The translations under genes and the position numbers were made by a program. Under the pieces are notes generated by a model. That model searched no databases, had not been told where the DNA came from, and saw only the letters and a program-made list of their open reading frames with translations. Positions 5,215-12,654 of a stretch of 14,687 bases of DNA are shown here, in pieces. How positions within the stretch are numbered: the first letter of the stretch is position 1; each line of letters begins with the position of its first letter. The stretch is from Phycisphaerae bacterium (GTDB lineage Bacteria > Planctomycetota > Phycisphaerae > UBA1845 > PWPN01), in NCBI GenBank assembly GCA_035384605.1, contig DAOOIV010000081.1, positions 1 to 14,687 on the forward strand, given 5' to 3'.

Positions 5215-7728
5215 ATGTTTGAACGTTTCACGGATCGGGCTCGCAAAGTCATGGCCTTGGCCAACCAGGAGGCCCAGCGCTTCAACCACGAGTACATCGG
5301 AACCGAGCACATCCTCCTCGGTCTTGTCAAAGAAGGCTCCGGTGTCGGTGCCAATGTCCTGAAGAATCTCGATGTCGACCTGCGGAAGGTGCGCCTGGAA
5401 GTCGAAAAGCTCGTTAAGAGCGGCCCGGATATGGTCACCATGGGCAAGCTTCCCCAGACGCCGCGCGCCAAGAAGGTCATCGAGTATGCGATCGAGGAAG
5501 CTCGAAACCTCAATCATAACTACGTGGGGACCGAACACCTCTTGCTTGGCCTGCTCCGCGAACACGACGGCGTGGCGGCACAGGTGCTCATGAATCTCGG
5601 TCTCAAGCTGGAAGACGTCCGCGAGGAGGTTCTGAACCTCCTTGGCGCCGGCATCGAGAACGAGGAGAGCCAACCCCACGCGATGGGCGAAGCCAAAAAA
5701 GGTAAGAGCAAAACGCCGGCCCTCGATTCATTCGGGCGCGACCTGACGGAAATGGCCCGCGAAGGCAAACTGGACCCCGTGATCGGTCGACACCGCGAGA
5801 TCAACCGCGTGATTCAGATTCTCTGCCGTCGCACGAAGAACAACCCGGTCCTCCTTGGCGAGGCCGGCGTGGGCAAGACGGCAATCGTCGAGGGACTGGC
5901 CCAGAAAATCGTCAGCGGCGAGATTCCCGAACTCCTGGCGGATCGCCGGATCGTCGTGCTTGACTTGGCGATGATGGTCGCGGGGACCAAGTATCGCGGG
6001 CAGTTTGAAGAACGTATCAAGGCGGTCATGAACGAGGTGATCCGCGCCAAGAACGTGATCCTGTTCATCGACGAACTCCACACCCTGGTGGGTGCGGGCG
6101 GGGCCGAGGGCGCCATTGATGCCTCCAACGTGCTCAAGCCGGCTCTCAGCCGCGGCGAGATACAGTGCATCGGCGCCACCACGCTTGACGAATATCGCAA
6201 GTACATCGAAAAGGACGGAGCTCTGGAGCGGCGATTCCAGCAGATCATCGTCGAACCCCCGACCCGCGAGGAAACCATCCAGATCCTGCAGGGTTTGCGC
6301 GACCGCTACGAGGCTCACCACCGCGTGCAGATCACCGACGAGGCGATCATGCAATCGGTCGAGCTGTCCAATCGATACATCTCCGATCGCGTTCAGCCTG
6401 ACAAGGCGATCGACGTCATTGACGAGGCCGGCGCCTGTGTACGCCTCAAAACGATGACCAAACCGCCGAATCTGACCGAGATCGAGCGCGAAATCGAAAG
6501 GCTCTTGATCGAAAAGGACGAAGCGGTCAAAACCGCCGACTACGAGCGGGCCGCCGAACTGCGGGATCGCGCCGAAGTCCTGCGATCCAAAAAAGACGAA
6601 ATGCAACGCGAGTGGCGCAGCCGGGCCAAGGAGGTCGACGGCATCGTCGATGCCGAAGTCATCGCCGAGGTGGTCTCGAGCATGACCGGCGTGCCTCTGA
6701 CCCGCCTGGAAAAGGGCGAGGTCGAGCGGCTGCTGCGGCTGGAGGACGAACTGCATAAGCGGATCATCAGCCAGGACGAGGCCATCCGGGCCGTCGCCCG
6801 GGCCGTGCGCCGTTCACGCAGCGGCATGAAAGACCCGAATCGCCCGATGGGCAGCTTCATCTTTATCGGTCCGTCGGGCGTCGGCAAGACATATCTCGCC
6901 AAGTGCCTCGCCGACTTCATGTTCGGCAGCGAGGACGCGTTGGTGGTCCTCGACATGTCGGAGTTCATGGAGAAACACAACGTCAGCAAGCTCATCGGCG
7001 CCCCGCCGGGCTACGTGGGCTACGAAGAAGGCGGCCAGCTCACCGAACGCATCCGCCGCCGGCCGTATTCGGTCGTACTGCTCGATGAAATCGAGAAGGC
7101 TCACCCCGACGTGTTCAACATGCTCCTGCAGATCATGGAGGAAGGCCGGCTGACCGATTCTTTCGGCCGCCACGTAGACTTCAAGAATACTATCCTAATC
7201 ATGACCAGCAATATCGGCGCCGATCGAATCACCAACCAGGGCGATTTCGGCTTCGGCAAGCGCGACGAAAACGTCACCTATGAGAAGATGAAAAAGATGT
7301 TGCAGTCCGAGGTCGAACGCTACTTCAGACCCGAGTTCATCAACCGCGTCGATGAACTCGTGGTCTTCCATAAGCTCATGCACGACGACCTTACCCGCAT
7401 CGTCGAGCTCGAACTTGCCAAGGTCGTCAAGCGCATCGCCCAGCAGGGCCTCAAACTCGAGATCGACCAGTCAGCCAAGGAATACCTGATCGAGCACGGG
7501 ACCGATGAGAAGTTCGGTGCCCGCCCGCTGCGCAGGGCGATCGAGAACCGCGTCGAGGACCCGCTGAGCGAGGCCATTCTGCGGGGCGAGTACAAAGGCC
7601 GGAACCGCATTGTCGTGAGCGCCAAGCCCGAAGGCGAGGATGGCGAAATGAAACTCGTCTTCGAAGCAATGACCGATGAAGCGCAGTCGGCGCCGGTCCC
7701 GGCGGGCTCCACTGGCGACGGGACATAG
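5215..7728 (+). CDS. clpC: ATP-dependent Clp protease ATP-binding subunit ClpC
   Basis: This complete 837-residue class I Clp/Hsp100 unfoldase forms hexamers that unfold substrates and feed them to ClpP in the cytoplasm. Two Clp-N repeats occupy about 1-145 (MFERFTDRARKVMALANQEA at the start). The first AAA+ module has Walker A GEAGVGKT (215-222) and Walker B VILFIDE (281-287). A UVR/coiled middle region (about 424-460, DYERAAELRDRAE) marks it as ClpC rather than ClpA or ClpB. The second module has Walker A GPSGVGKT (552-559), Walker B VVLLDE (620-625), and a GDFGFG loop near 676-681 where ClpP contacts are expected. The ATG follows AGGAG (5204-5208) at a 6-base spacing. No ctsR, mcsA or mcsB is adjacent, so it appears monocistronic from the promoter at 4973-5001. 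Confidence 0.98.
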   Translation: MFERFTDRARKVMALANQEAQRFNHEYIGTEHILLGLVKEGSGVGANVLKNLDVDLRKVRLEVEKLVKSGPDMVTMGKLPQTPRAKKVIEYAIEEARNLNHNYVGTEHLLLGLLREHDGVAAQVLMNLGLKLEDVREEVLNLLGAGIENEESQPHAMGEAKKGKSKTPALDSFGRDLTEMAREGKLDPVIGRHREINRVIQILCRRTKNNPVLLGEAGVGKTAIVEGLAQKIVSGEIPELLADRRIVVLDLAMMVAGTKYRGQFEERIKAVMNEVIRAKNVILFIDELHTLVGAGGAEGAIDASNVLKPALSRGEIQCIGATTLDEYRKYIEKDGALERRFQQIIVEPPTREETIQILQGLRDRYEAHHRVQITDEAIMQSVELSNRYISDRVQPDKAIDVIDEAGACVRLKTMTKPPNLTEIEREIERLLIEKDEAVKTADYERAAELRDRAEVLRSKKDEMQREWRSRAKEVDGIVDAEVIAEVVSSMTGVPLTRLEKGEVERLLRLEDELHKRIISQDEAIRAVARAVRRSRSGMKDPNRPMGSFIFIGPSGVGKTYLAKCLADFMFGSEDALVVLDMSEFMEKHNVSKLIGAPPGYVGYEEGGQLTERIRRRPYSVVLLDEIEKAHPDVFNMLLQIMEEGRLTDSFGRHVDFKNTILIMTSNIGADRITNQGDFGFGKRDENVTYEKMKKMLQSEVERYFRPEFINRVDELVVFHKLMHDDLTRIVELELAKVVKRIAQQGLKLEIDQSAKEYLIEHGTDEKFGARPLRRAIENRVEDPLSEAILRGEYKGRNRIVVSAKPEGEDGEMKLVFEAMTDEAQSAPVPAGSTGDGT

Positions 7729-7778
7729 CCCGACCGCTGGATGTGGATTCGATCGGACGGCACAGGGAAACACCCAGG

Positions 7779-7810
7779 GAACGGCCGACCCCACGCGAGG
7801 GCGGCCGTTC
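7779..7810. terminator. Inverted repeat after clpC, possible terminator
   Basis: GAACGGCCG (7779-7787) and CGGCCGTTC (7802-7810) form a perfect 9-base-pair stem with a 14-base loop, 50 bases beyond the clpC stop. There is no T-run after it, so it is not a textbook intrinsic terminator. It may stabilise the mRNA end or work with Rho. Confidence 0.45.
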
Positions 7811-7842
7811 TCGTTGGCAGATGCCCAAGAGAGAACTCGTCT

Positions 7843-7917
7843 GATTGGAGCGGCAGGCATGCTGTGGCCGACCAATCAGCCCCAGATCTGGGATTCGCAG
7901 ATTTCAAATCCCAAATC
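7843..7917. repeat. Further hairpins in the clpC downstream region
   Basis: Two more inverted repeats occur between clpC and the propeller gene. GATTGG (7843-7848) pairs with CCAATC (7872-7877). TGGGATT (7889-7895) pairs with AATCCCA (7907-7913), extended to ten pairs with one mismatch by GAT/ATC (7885-7917). The second resembles the low-complexity AAATCCCAAATC-type sequences common between planctomycete genes. No gene is visible in 7729-8127. Confidence 0.4.
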
Positions 7918-7984
7918 GGCCCGCCGGCGCAAACCCTGCCGCATGCATGTCTTGAAGGCTGGCTTGCTTTGTTCTCCTAATCAC

Positions 7985-8012
7985 TTGATTCTCCTGTTGC
8001 TTCGGTTACAAT
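7985..8012 (+). promoter_or_regulatory. Promoter for the propeller surface protein
   Basis: TTGATT (7985-7990) and TACAAT (8007-8012) are separated by 16 bases. Transcription would start near 8019, giving a leader of about 110 bases. The leader contains a CAGCCG/CGGCTG hairpin and ends in a strong GGAGAGGAG ribosome site before the GTG at 8128. Confidence 0.5.
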
Positions 8013-8127
8013 GTCATGGACAAGTATGAGGAGGCAGCCGGCGTAGTGGGCGGTCGGCTGTAGGCCGTCTGAGAGGTTTGGCCTGGAGTCCAATTCTGTA
8101 TTCGGCATCGCCGGAGAGGAGCAGGAC

Positions 8128-8715
8128 GTGCATAAACTGTTCTCATCGTTCAGCGGCGTCATTCTCGTTGTCATGTTGTTGAGCCCCTCGGCCGGTTCTG
8201 CGGTCGCCCAAGACTGCCAAGGCCAGTGGCTGCCCGGCGAAGGTTTGCCGGGAGTGAATGGGACGGTGTACGCAGCGACCAGTTGGGATCCGGACGGCGC
8301 CGGCCCGCTGGATGAGCTGTTGGTGGTCGGCGGCAGCTTCAACGTGGCAGGGACCAATCTCGCCAGCAACATCGCCTCCTGGAACGGCTCAACCTGGCAG
8401 CCGTTGGGCGACGGGACGAACGGGACAGTGCGTGCCCTGGCCGTCTGGAACGGCGAGTTGATCGCCGGGGGAGAGTTCGCCACGGCCGGTGGCGCGACCG
8501 TCAACTGCATCGCCCGCTGGAACGGCTCAACCTGGCAGCCGCTGGGCGATGGTACGGACGGCAGCGTGCTATCCCTGACGGTCTACAACAGCGAACTGAT
8601 CGCCGGCGGCAGTTTCACGACGGCCGGCGGCGTGAACGCCAACCGAATCGCCCGTTGGAATGGTTCGGCTTGGCACCGCTGGGTACGGGAACAGACGGCG
8701 ACGTCTGTGCCCTGA
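8128..8715 (+). CDS. Secreted propeller-repeat protein, N-terminal fragment (signal peptide and repeats 1-3)
   Basis: The GTG start at 8128 follows GGAGAGGAG at a 7-base spacing. The product begins with a signal peptide (HKLFSSFSGVILVVMLL, cleavage near AVA-QD at residue 28). Tandem units of about 42 residues follow, with consensus W-N-G-S-x-W-Q-P-L-G-x-G-x-x-G-x-V-x-A-L-x-V-Y-N-G-E-L-I-A-G-G-x-F-x-T-A-G-G. The frame derails after the third tryptophan motif: it reads WHRWVREQTATSVP and stops at 8715, where the pattern requires WQPLGTGTDGD. The latter is present one frame over. A single G missing between 8675 and 8676 (TGGCACCGCT where sister repeats have TGGCAGCCGCT) explains it exactly. The frameshift may be a sequencing error, so this is best read as the first third of one long gene ending at 10762. 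Confidence 0.85.
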   Translation: MHKLFSSFSGVILVVMLLSPSAGSAVAQDCQGQWLPGEGLPGVNGTVYAATSWDPDGAGPLDELLVVGGSFNVAGTNLASNIASWNGSTWQPLGDGTNGTVRALAVWNGELIAGGEFATAGGATVNCIARWNGSTWQPLGDGTDGSVLSLTVYNSELIAGGSFTTAGGVNANRIARWNGSAWHRWVREQTATSVP

Positions 8716-10265
8716 CCATCTACGGTAGTGATCTGGTGATCGGGGGAAGTTTCGTCAGTGCCGGCGGTTCATACGTGAACTACCTGGCCCGCTGGAACGG
8801 ATCGAGCTGGTCGTCCATCGGCGGCGGAATGGGCAGCGATGTGTACGCGCTGGCGGTTCATAATGGCGACTTGATAGTTGGCGGCAAGTTCAAGACCACT
8901 GCCGCCGGCTTCCACGTCTACGCCATAGCCCGCTGGAACGGTTCCACATGGCAACAGATGGACCTGGGAATGTATGCCTCCCCGATGACTGACCCGACGG
9001 TATATGCGCTGGCCGTCTACAACGGTGAACTGGTCGCCGGGGGCAACTTCGATCGGGCGGGCAACGTTAGTTTCTGGGACACGAGGTGTATCGCCCGTTG
9101 GGACGGGTCGACCTGGAAACCCCTGGGGAGCGGGCTTGGGATTGCTTGGCCTGATCCCGGGGTACGTGCTCTGACGGTGCACGGCGGTGGGTTGATTGCC
9201 GGAGGGGGGTTCATATCGGCCGGCGGAGCAGGTACGGCTCGTGTCGCTCGGTGGAACGGTTCGGAATGGCAGTCATTGGGTGGCGGCATCAGCGGAGGAG
9301 TCCTTGCTCTGACCGTCTACAACGGCGATCTGATTGCCGGAGGCGACTTCATTACTGGTGGTGCTGTTGGCGCTGACTCTGTTGCCCGCTGGGATGGCGT
9401 AGCTTGGCAGCCTCTGGGAGGCGGGATCGGCCAGACTCCGAATGTAGATGCCCTGGCCAGCTACGGCAACGAGCTGATCGTCGGGAGCAGGATGTACCGT
9501 GTTGACAACGATTTTATCGCTGAAGTCCTCGGCTGGAACGGCACGTCGTGGCGGTCATTGGGCAGCGGAATGACGGGATCAGCCGCCGATCCATACCCTC
9601 AAATCCACACACTGACGGTCTGTCTCAGGGCGAATTGATCGCCGGAGGCTACTTCACTACCGCCGGCGGCGTGACTGCCAACGGCGTTGCGAGCTGGAAC
9701 GGGACACACTGGCAACCGCTAGGCAACGGTATCTACGGCACGGTATGGGCCCTGACTGTGTACAACGGTGAACTGATCGCCGGAGGCGTTTTTCCTTCGG
9801 CCAGCGGTGTCAGCGTCAACCACATCGCACGCTGGAATGGCTCTGTCTGGCGACCTCTAGGCAGCGGGATGTCGACCGAGAACTATCGCCCTGTAAGGGC
9901 CATGGCTGTCTACAATGGCGAGTTGGTCGTCGGGGGTCACCTCTCGACAGCCGGCGGCGTGACCTGCAATAACATAGCCCGATGGAACGGCTCAGCTTGG
10001 CAGCCACTGGGCAGCGGCACGGAGGGCATCGTGTTGTCTCTGACCGTCTACAACGGCGAACTGGTGGCCGGTGGCGGTTTCACGACGGCCGGCGGCGTGA
10101 GCGCCAACCGGATCGCCCGGTGGAACGGCACGGACTGGCAGCCAATGGGCAGCGGCTTGAACGACACTGTTCATGCATTGACCGTCCACAATGACGAGCT
10201 GATCGCCGGCGGCTCTTTCACCACCGCGGGCGGTCAAGTATCGGCCTACTGGGCCCGCTGGAAGG
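8290..10265 (+). repeat. Fourteen tandem propeller-like protein repeats
   Basis: Across the three fragments I count fourteen tryptophan motifs (W-N/D-G-x-x-W or a degenerate form) and fourteen matching (E/D)L(I/V)xGG strand motifs. DNA identity between some copies is high, for example the CTGACCGTCTACAACGGCGA stretch and its near-copies. Fourteen blades would suit two seven-bladed beta-propellers, but the fold is inferred from repeat length and pattern only. Confidence 0.75.
8655..9638 (+). CDS. Propeller-repeat protein, middle fragment (repeats 4-9)
   Basis: Homology to the repeat pattern starts near 8674 (PLGTGTDGDVCALTIYGSDL), so the listed start is only the first possible initiation codon of the frame and is not a true gene start. 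Six further units follow, with tryptophan motifs ARWNGSSW, ARWNGSTW, ARWDGSTW, ARWNGSEW, ARWDGVAW and LGWNGTSW, and strand motifs such as LVIGG, LIVGG and LVAGG. Spacing varies more here (up to about 52 residues) because of short insertions such as MYASPMTDP. The frame ends at 9638 with LTVCLRAN just before a GELIAGG motif that lies one frame over. Restoring one base in the GGG at 9628-9630 reconnects it, though removing two bases nearby would also do so. Confidence 0.82.
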   Translation: MEWFGLAPLGTGTDGDVCALTIYGSDLVIGGSFVSAGGSYVNYLARWNGSSWSSIGGGMGSDVYALAVHNGDLIVGGKFKTTAAGFHVYAIARWNGSTWQQMDLGMYASPMTDPTVYALAVYNGELVAGGNFDRAGNVSFWDTRCIARWDGSTWKPLGSGLGIAWPDPGVRALTVHGGGLIAGGGFISAGGAGTARVARWNGSEWQSLGGGISGGVLALTVYNGDLIAGGDFITGGAVGADSVARWDGVAWQPLGGGIGQTPNVDALASYGNELIVGSRMYRVDNDFIAEVLGWNGTSWRSLGSGMTGSAADPYPQIHTLTVCLRAN

Positions 10266-10762
10266 CTTCCTTGCCCGTTATTGACCAGCAGCCGACCTCG
10301 CAGGTGAGCCCGCTGGGACAAGCCGTGCAGTTCAATGTGTTGGCTTCCGCGACAACGGGGACGCTGAGTTATCAATGGCGCAAGGATGGCGTTGCGTTGA
10401 CCGACGGCGGCAACATCTCCGGGGCGACGACCGCGACGCTGACCGTTGACCCGGTTGGCCTCGGTGACGCCGGCAGCTACGACGTGGTTGTGTCCGACGA
10501 CTGCGCTTCGATCGCCGGCAACGCAGCCTTGTTGACCATCATGTTCCCACCGGGCGACTTCGACCTTGACGGCGATGTGGACCAGGACGATTTCGGTCGT
10601 TTTCAGGCCTGTCTCAGCGGCGACACCGTGCCCCAAGGCTTACCTGAGTGCAGGCCGGCACACATGGATGGCGATAGCGATGTCGACAAGAACGATGTCG
10701 CGCTCTTCCTGCAGTGCCTGAGCGGACCGGATGTGCTGGCGGATGTGGATTGTGCGCCATAA
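9548..10762 (+). CDS. Propeller-repeat protein, C-terminal fragment (repeats 10-14, Ig-like domain, dockerin-like pair)
   Basis: True continuity with the upstream fragment begins near 9625 (GELIAGGYFTTAGG); earlier codons in this frame are spurious. Five more repeats end at ARWKASLP. An Ig-like domain follows (about residues 242-331 of this frame): SYQWRKDGVAL supplies the core Trp, and GDAGSYDVVVSDD has Val where the second Cys would normally be. The C-terminus holds two calcium-loop, dockerin type I-like units: DFDLDGDVDQDDFGRFQACL and HMDGDSDVDKNDVALFLQCL. In planctomycetes such pairs close many secreted proteins without any visible scaffoldin, so a role in surface attachment is inferred only. 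Read through, the whole gene 8128-10762 would encode about 877 residues. Confidence 0.88.
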   Translation: MAVIGQRNDGISRRSIPSNPHTDGLSQGELIAGGYFTTAGGVTANGVASWNGTHWQPLGNGIYGTVWALTVYNGELIAGGVFPSASGVSVNHIARWNGSVWRPLGSGMSTENYRPVRAMAVYNGELVVGGHLSTAGGVTCNNIARWNGSAWQPLGSGTEGIVLSLTVYNGELVAGGGFTTAGGVSANRIARWNGTDWQPMGSGLNDTVHALTVHNDELIAGGSFTTAGGQVSAYWARWKASLPVIDQQPTSQVSPLGQAVQFNVLASATTGTLSYQWRKDGVALTDGGNISGATTATLTVDPVGLGDAGSYDVVVSDDCASIAGNAALLTIMFPPGDFDLDGDVDQDDFGRFQACLSGDTVPQGLPECRPAHMDGDSDVDKNDVALFLQCLSGPDVLADVDCAP

Positions 10763-10880
10763 GCAGGCTGCCCTGAACCCTGCTTGCCTTGCGCAGCTCG
10801 CAGAGCGAAGCAGCGAACCCTGTTCCCAAAGCGGCTTTCGGCCGCAACCAAAGCGTTTCCGAGTGGCCTGTACAGCCCGG

Positions 10881-10941
10881 TAGGTCGTGCTCCGCACGAG
10901 TACGTGTTTAGCGAGGTCAGCATCCTTCAGGCCCAGGGCCT
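10881..10941. repeat. Short palindromes in the convergent intergenic region
   Basis: TCGTGC (10885-10890) and GCACGA (10894-10899) form a 6-base-pair hairpin with a TCC loop inside TAGGTCGTGCTCCGCACGAG. AGGCCC and GGGCCT (10929-10941) form a near-perfect palindrome around one A. The region 10763-11024 contains no recognisable gene. Confidence 0.4.
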
Positions 10942-11024
10942 CCACACAATAGTAGCCGGCTGCAAACGAAGCGATGCTGCCGGTATGAGGAACCGTCATC
11001 CTCAACCCGACCATGAAAAACAGA

Positions 11025-11072
11025 TTGCCCCAAAGGGGCATAGGTATGTGCCAGGGGCGCAAGCCCCTGGGA
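11025..11072. repeat. Hairpin repeat, copy 1 (48 bases)
   Basis: The unit consists of hairpin 1 (GCCCC, AAA, GGGGC), a linker (ATAGGTATGTG) and hairpin 2 (CCAGGGGC, GCAA loop, GCCCCTGG). It is almost identical to the copy at 11100-11148. The 8-base-pair stem capped by a GNRA-type tetraloop should be very stable as RNA on this strand. It lies in the convergent region between the propeller gene and the Gfo/Idh/MocA gene. Confidence 0.75.
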
Positions 11073-11099
11073 GCCTGGCCGCAAACCCGAAATCGCCCG

Positions 11100-11148
11100 T
11101 TGCCCCAGAGGGGCACAGGTATGTAGCCAGGGGCGCAAGCCCCTGGGA
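11100..11148. repeat. Hairpin repeat, copy 2 (49 bases), abutting the dehydrogenase stop
   Basis: Same two-hairpin unit as copy 1, with three or four substitutions and one extra base in the linker (GTAGCC against GTGCC). Both hairpin stems are conserved. It ends 3 bases before the stop codon of the minus-strand dehydrogenase, so it would form a strong stem directly after that reading frame and could act as its transcript end. The copies are 75 bases apart, start to start, with an unrelated 27-base spacer. Confidence 0.75.
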
Positions 11149-11151
11149 CGT

Positions 11152-12468
11152 TTAGCCCAGCAGTCTGGTCTGACCCGGAATCGGAATCGGATAGTCGCCG
11201 CCTGCTTCGGGTTTGGTCGGCGGTTCCATGTCCATGGTGACCTTCTCCGGCGGTGGGCCGAAACTGAAGTCGGATTTCCAGATCTCTTCCCACTTGACCG
11301 GCTTGCCCGTATAGCACGCAACTTGACCCATGACGCCCATCATGGTGCTGTTGTTCATATGGTAGCCGCTGTTGATGGGCTTGTCGTTTCGGACTGCTTC
11401 TATCAGGGCCTTCTGCTCGGCCGCGCCGGGGTTGTTGTGCTGGCCGGCGAACTCCCACTTCTTCTCACCCTCGATGCGGCATTCGCCGAGATAGCAAGTG
11501 CCCTTGGTACCCATAATGATGTCGCTGTAGTTGTTGTAGGTGTTCTCCTGGGTTCGACAGAGGGCGTACACGCGTGCGCCACCCGCATACTCGTAGACGA
11601 CCGTGTGGTGGTCGAACATGTCGCCGTATTTCTCACCGAAAGACGCCGAACGGCCGCCCAACCCGAAGGCCCAGGTCGGCAACTGCTCTTTGAGGGCCCA
11701 CGACGCCCGATCCACGTTATGAACCAGTGACTGCGGCACGTCGTCGCCCGACAGCCAGCAGAAGTGGTACCAGTTGCGGAATTGGTACTCCAGCTCGCTG
11801 AGGCCCGGCTCCCGCTCGACGACCACGTACGGTGCCCGAAGGAACATGCACTGGATGGCCACAATTTCGCCGATCGCCCCGTCATGAATGCGTTTGATCG
11901 TCTCCTGCCAGCCGGCGTGCCAGCGGCTTTGCAGCCCGGACAGGATGCTGAGGTTTTTGTCCTTGGCAAGCTCGCAAACCGCCTTCATGCGGTGGACGCC
12001 AAGCGCGTCGATGCCGTGGGGCTTCTCGACGAACACGTGCTTGCCGGCCTTGATGGCCGCCTCGGCGTACATCGGGTGAAACTTGGACGCACAAGCAATC
12101 AGGACGACGTCGACGGAATCGATGACTTTCTTGTATCCGTCCAGCCCGACAAAGCAGTGAGCATCATCCACCTGCACCTGCTCGGGATGCTTGCTCTTGA
12201 GACTCTCGCGGCTCTTCTCAATCTTATCCTTGAAAACGTCGCACATGGCCGTGAGCTTCACGTCCGGACCGGCCTGCATGCTCTCATCCGCGGCTCCCGT
12301 GCACCGGCCGCCGCAACCGATCATGCCAATACGAATGACCTGATTCCCGGCGGCGTGGGCTCCGCCGGCGACGCTCAAGGTTGTGGCTCCAGCGGCGGCC
12401 GCCGCCGAAAACTTCAGAAAATCGCGACGCGTCGTGACGGTGACGGGATGATGCTTTGTATTGCTCAT
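11152..12468 (-). CDS. Tat-exported Gfo/Idh/MocA family dehydrogenase
   Basis: The 438-residue product starts at an ATG with AAAGGA about 9 bases upstream. A twin-arginine signal (TRRDFLKFSAAAAAG, 13-27) ends near AHA (38-40), so the enzyme is exported folded with its cofactor. The Rossmann fold begins IRIGMIGCGGRCTGAA (45-60), with the glycine motif at 51-54. VDVVLIACASKFHPMYAEAA (119-138) and HVFVEKPHG (144-152) carry the family's nucleotide-binding and catalytic-lysine (EKP, 148-150) motifs. The C-terminal half has the usual open beta-sheet domain, with WYHFCWLSGDDVPQSLVHNVD suggesting sugar contacts. NAD(P)-dependent oxidation or epimerisation of a sugar, inositol or glycoside is the family role; the substrate is unknown. 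It is divergent from the B12 riboswitch unit. Confidence 0.93.
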   Translation of the reverse strand: MSNTKHHPVTVTTRRDFLKFSAAAAAGATTLSVAGGAHAAGNQVIRIGMIGCGGRCTGAADESMQAGPDVKLTAMCDVFKDKIEKSRESLKSKHPEQVQVDDAHCFVGLDGYKKVIDSVDVVLIACASKFHPMYAEAAIKAGKHVFVEKPHGIDALGVHRMKAVCELAKDKNLSILSGLQSRWHAGWQETIKRIHDGAIGEIVAIQCMFLRAPYVVVEREPGLSELEYQFRNWYHFCWLSGDDVPQSLVHNVDRASWALKEQLPTWAFGLGGRSASFGEKYGDMFDHHTVVYEYAGGARVYALCRTQENTYNNYSDIIMGTKGTCYLGECRIEGEKKWEFAGQHNNPGAAEQKALIEAVRNDKPINSGYHMNNSTMMGVMGQVACYTGKPVKWEEIWKSDFSFGPPPEKVTMDMEPPTKPEAGGDYPIPIPGQTRLLG

Positions 12469-12558
12469 TGTCGCAAGTCCTTTCCGGTCCGGAGACCGAC
12501 CGTTCGCCCGCTTGACTGGTTACCGGTGGGGACCACCGCGGTCGACATCACCGCCGGC

Positions 12559-12564
12559 AGTATA
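12559..12564 (-). promoter_or_regulatory. Probable extended -10 box for the dehydrogenase gene
   Basis: On the minus strand TATACT (12559-12564) is preceded by TG plus one base, the extended -10 pattern. The -35 position is poor. Transcription would begin near 12552, with a leader of about 84 bases. The promoter lies about 50 bases from the oppositely directed riboswitch promoter. Confidence 0.4.
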
Positions 12565-12613
12565 CCACCGCCCGCGTGCCGCAAGAATCCGCCAAACCGG
12601 GTGCAAAAGGCAC

Positions 12614-12641
12614 TTGACATCAGTCGCCGGCGGGTTATGAT
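12614..12641 (+). promoter_or_regulatory. Near-consensus promoter for the B12 riboswitch transcript
   Basis: A perfect TTGACA (12614-12619) and TATGAT (12636-12641) are separated by 16 bases. Transcription would start near 12648, immediately before the conserved part of the riboswitch, which supports both calls. Confidence 0.7.
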
Positions 12642-12654
12642 TCCGCCCTGACAA

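Noticed and set aside
5728..6756. A 342-codon frame antisense to clpC
   Set aside because: It is the antisense image of a highly conserved gene; no independent evidence.
8290..10265. CRISPR-like or satellite DNA because of the tandem repetition
   Set aside because: The repeats are in protein-coding phase with codon-level divergence and about 125-base period, which fits a repeat protein and not a CRISPR array.
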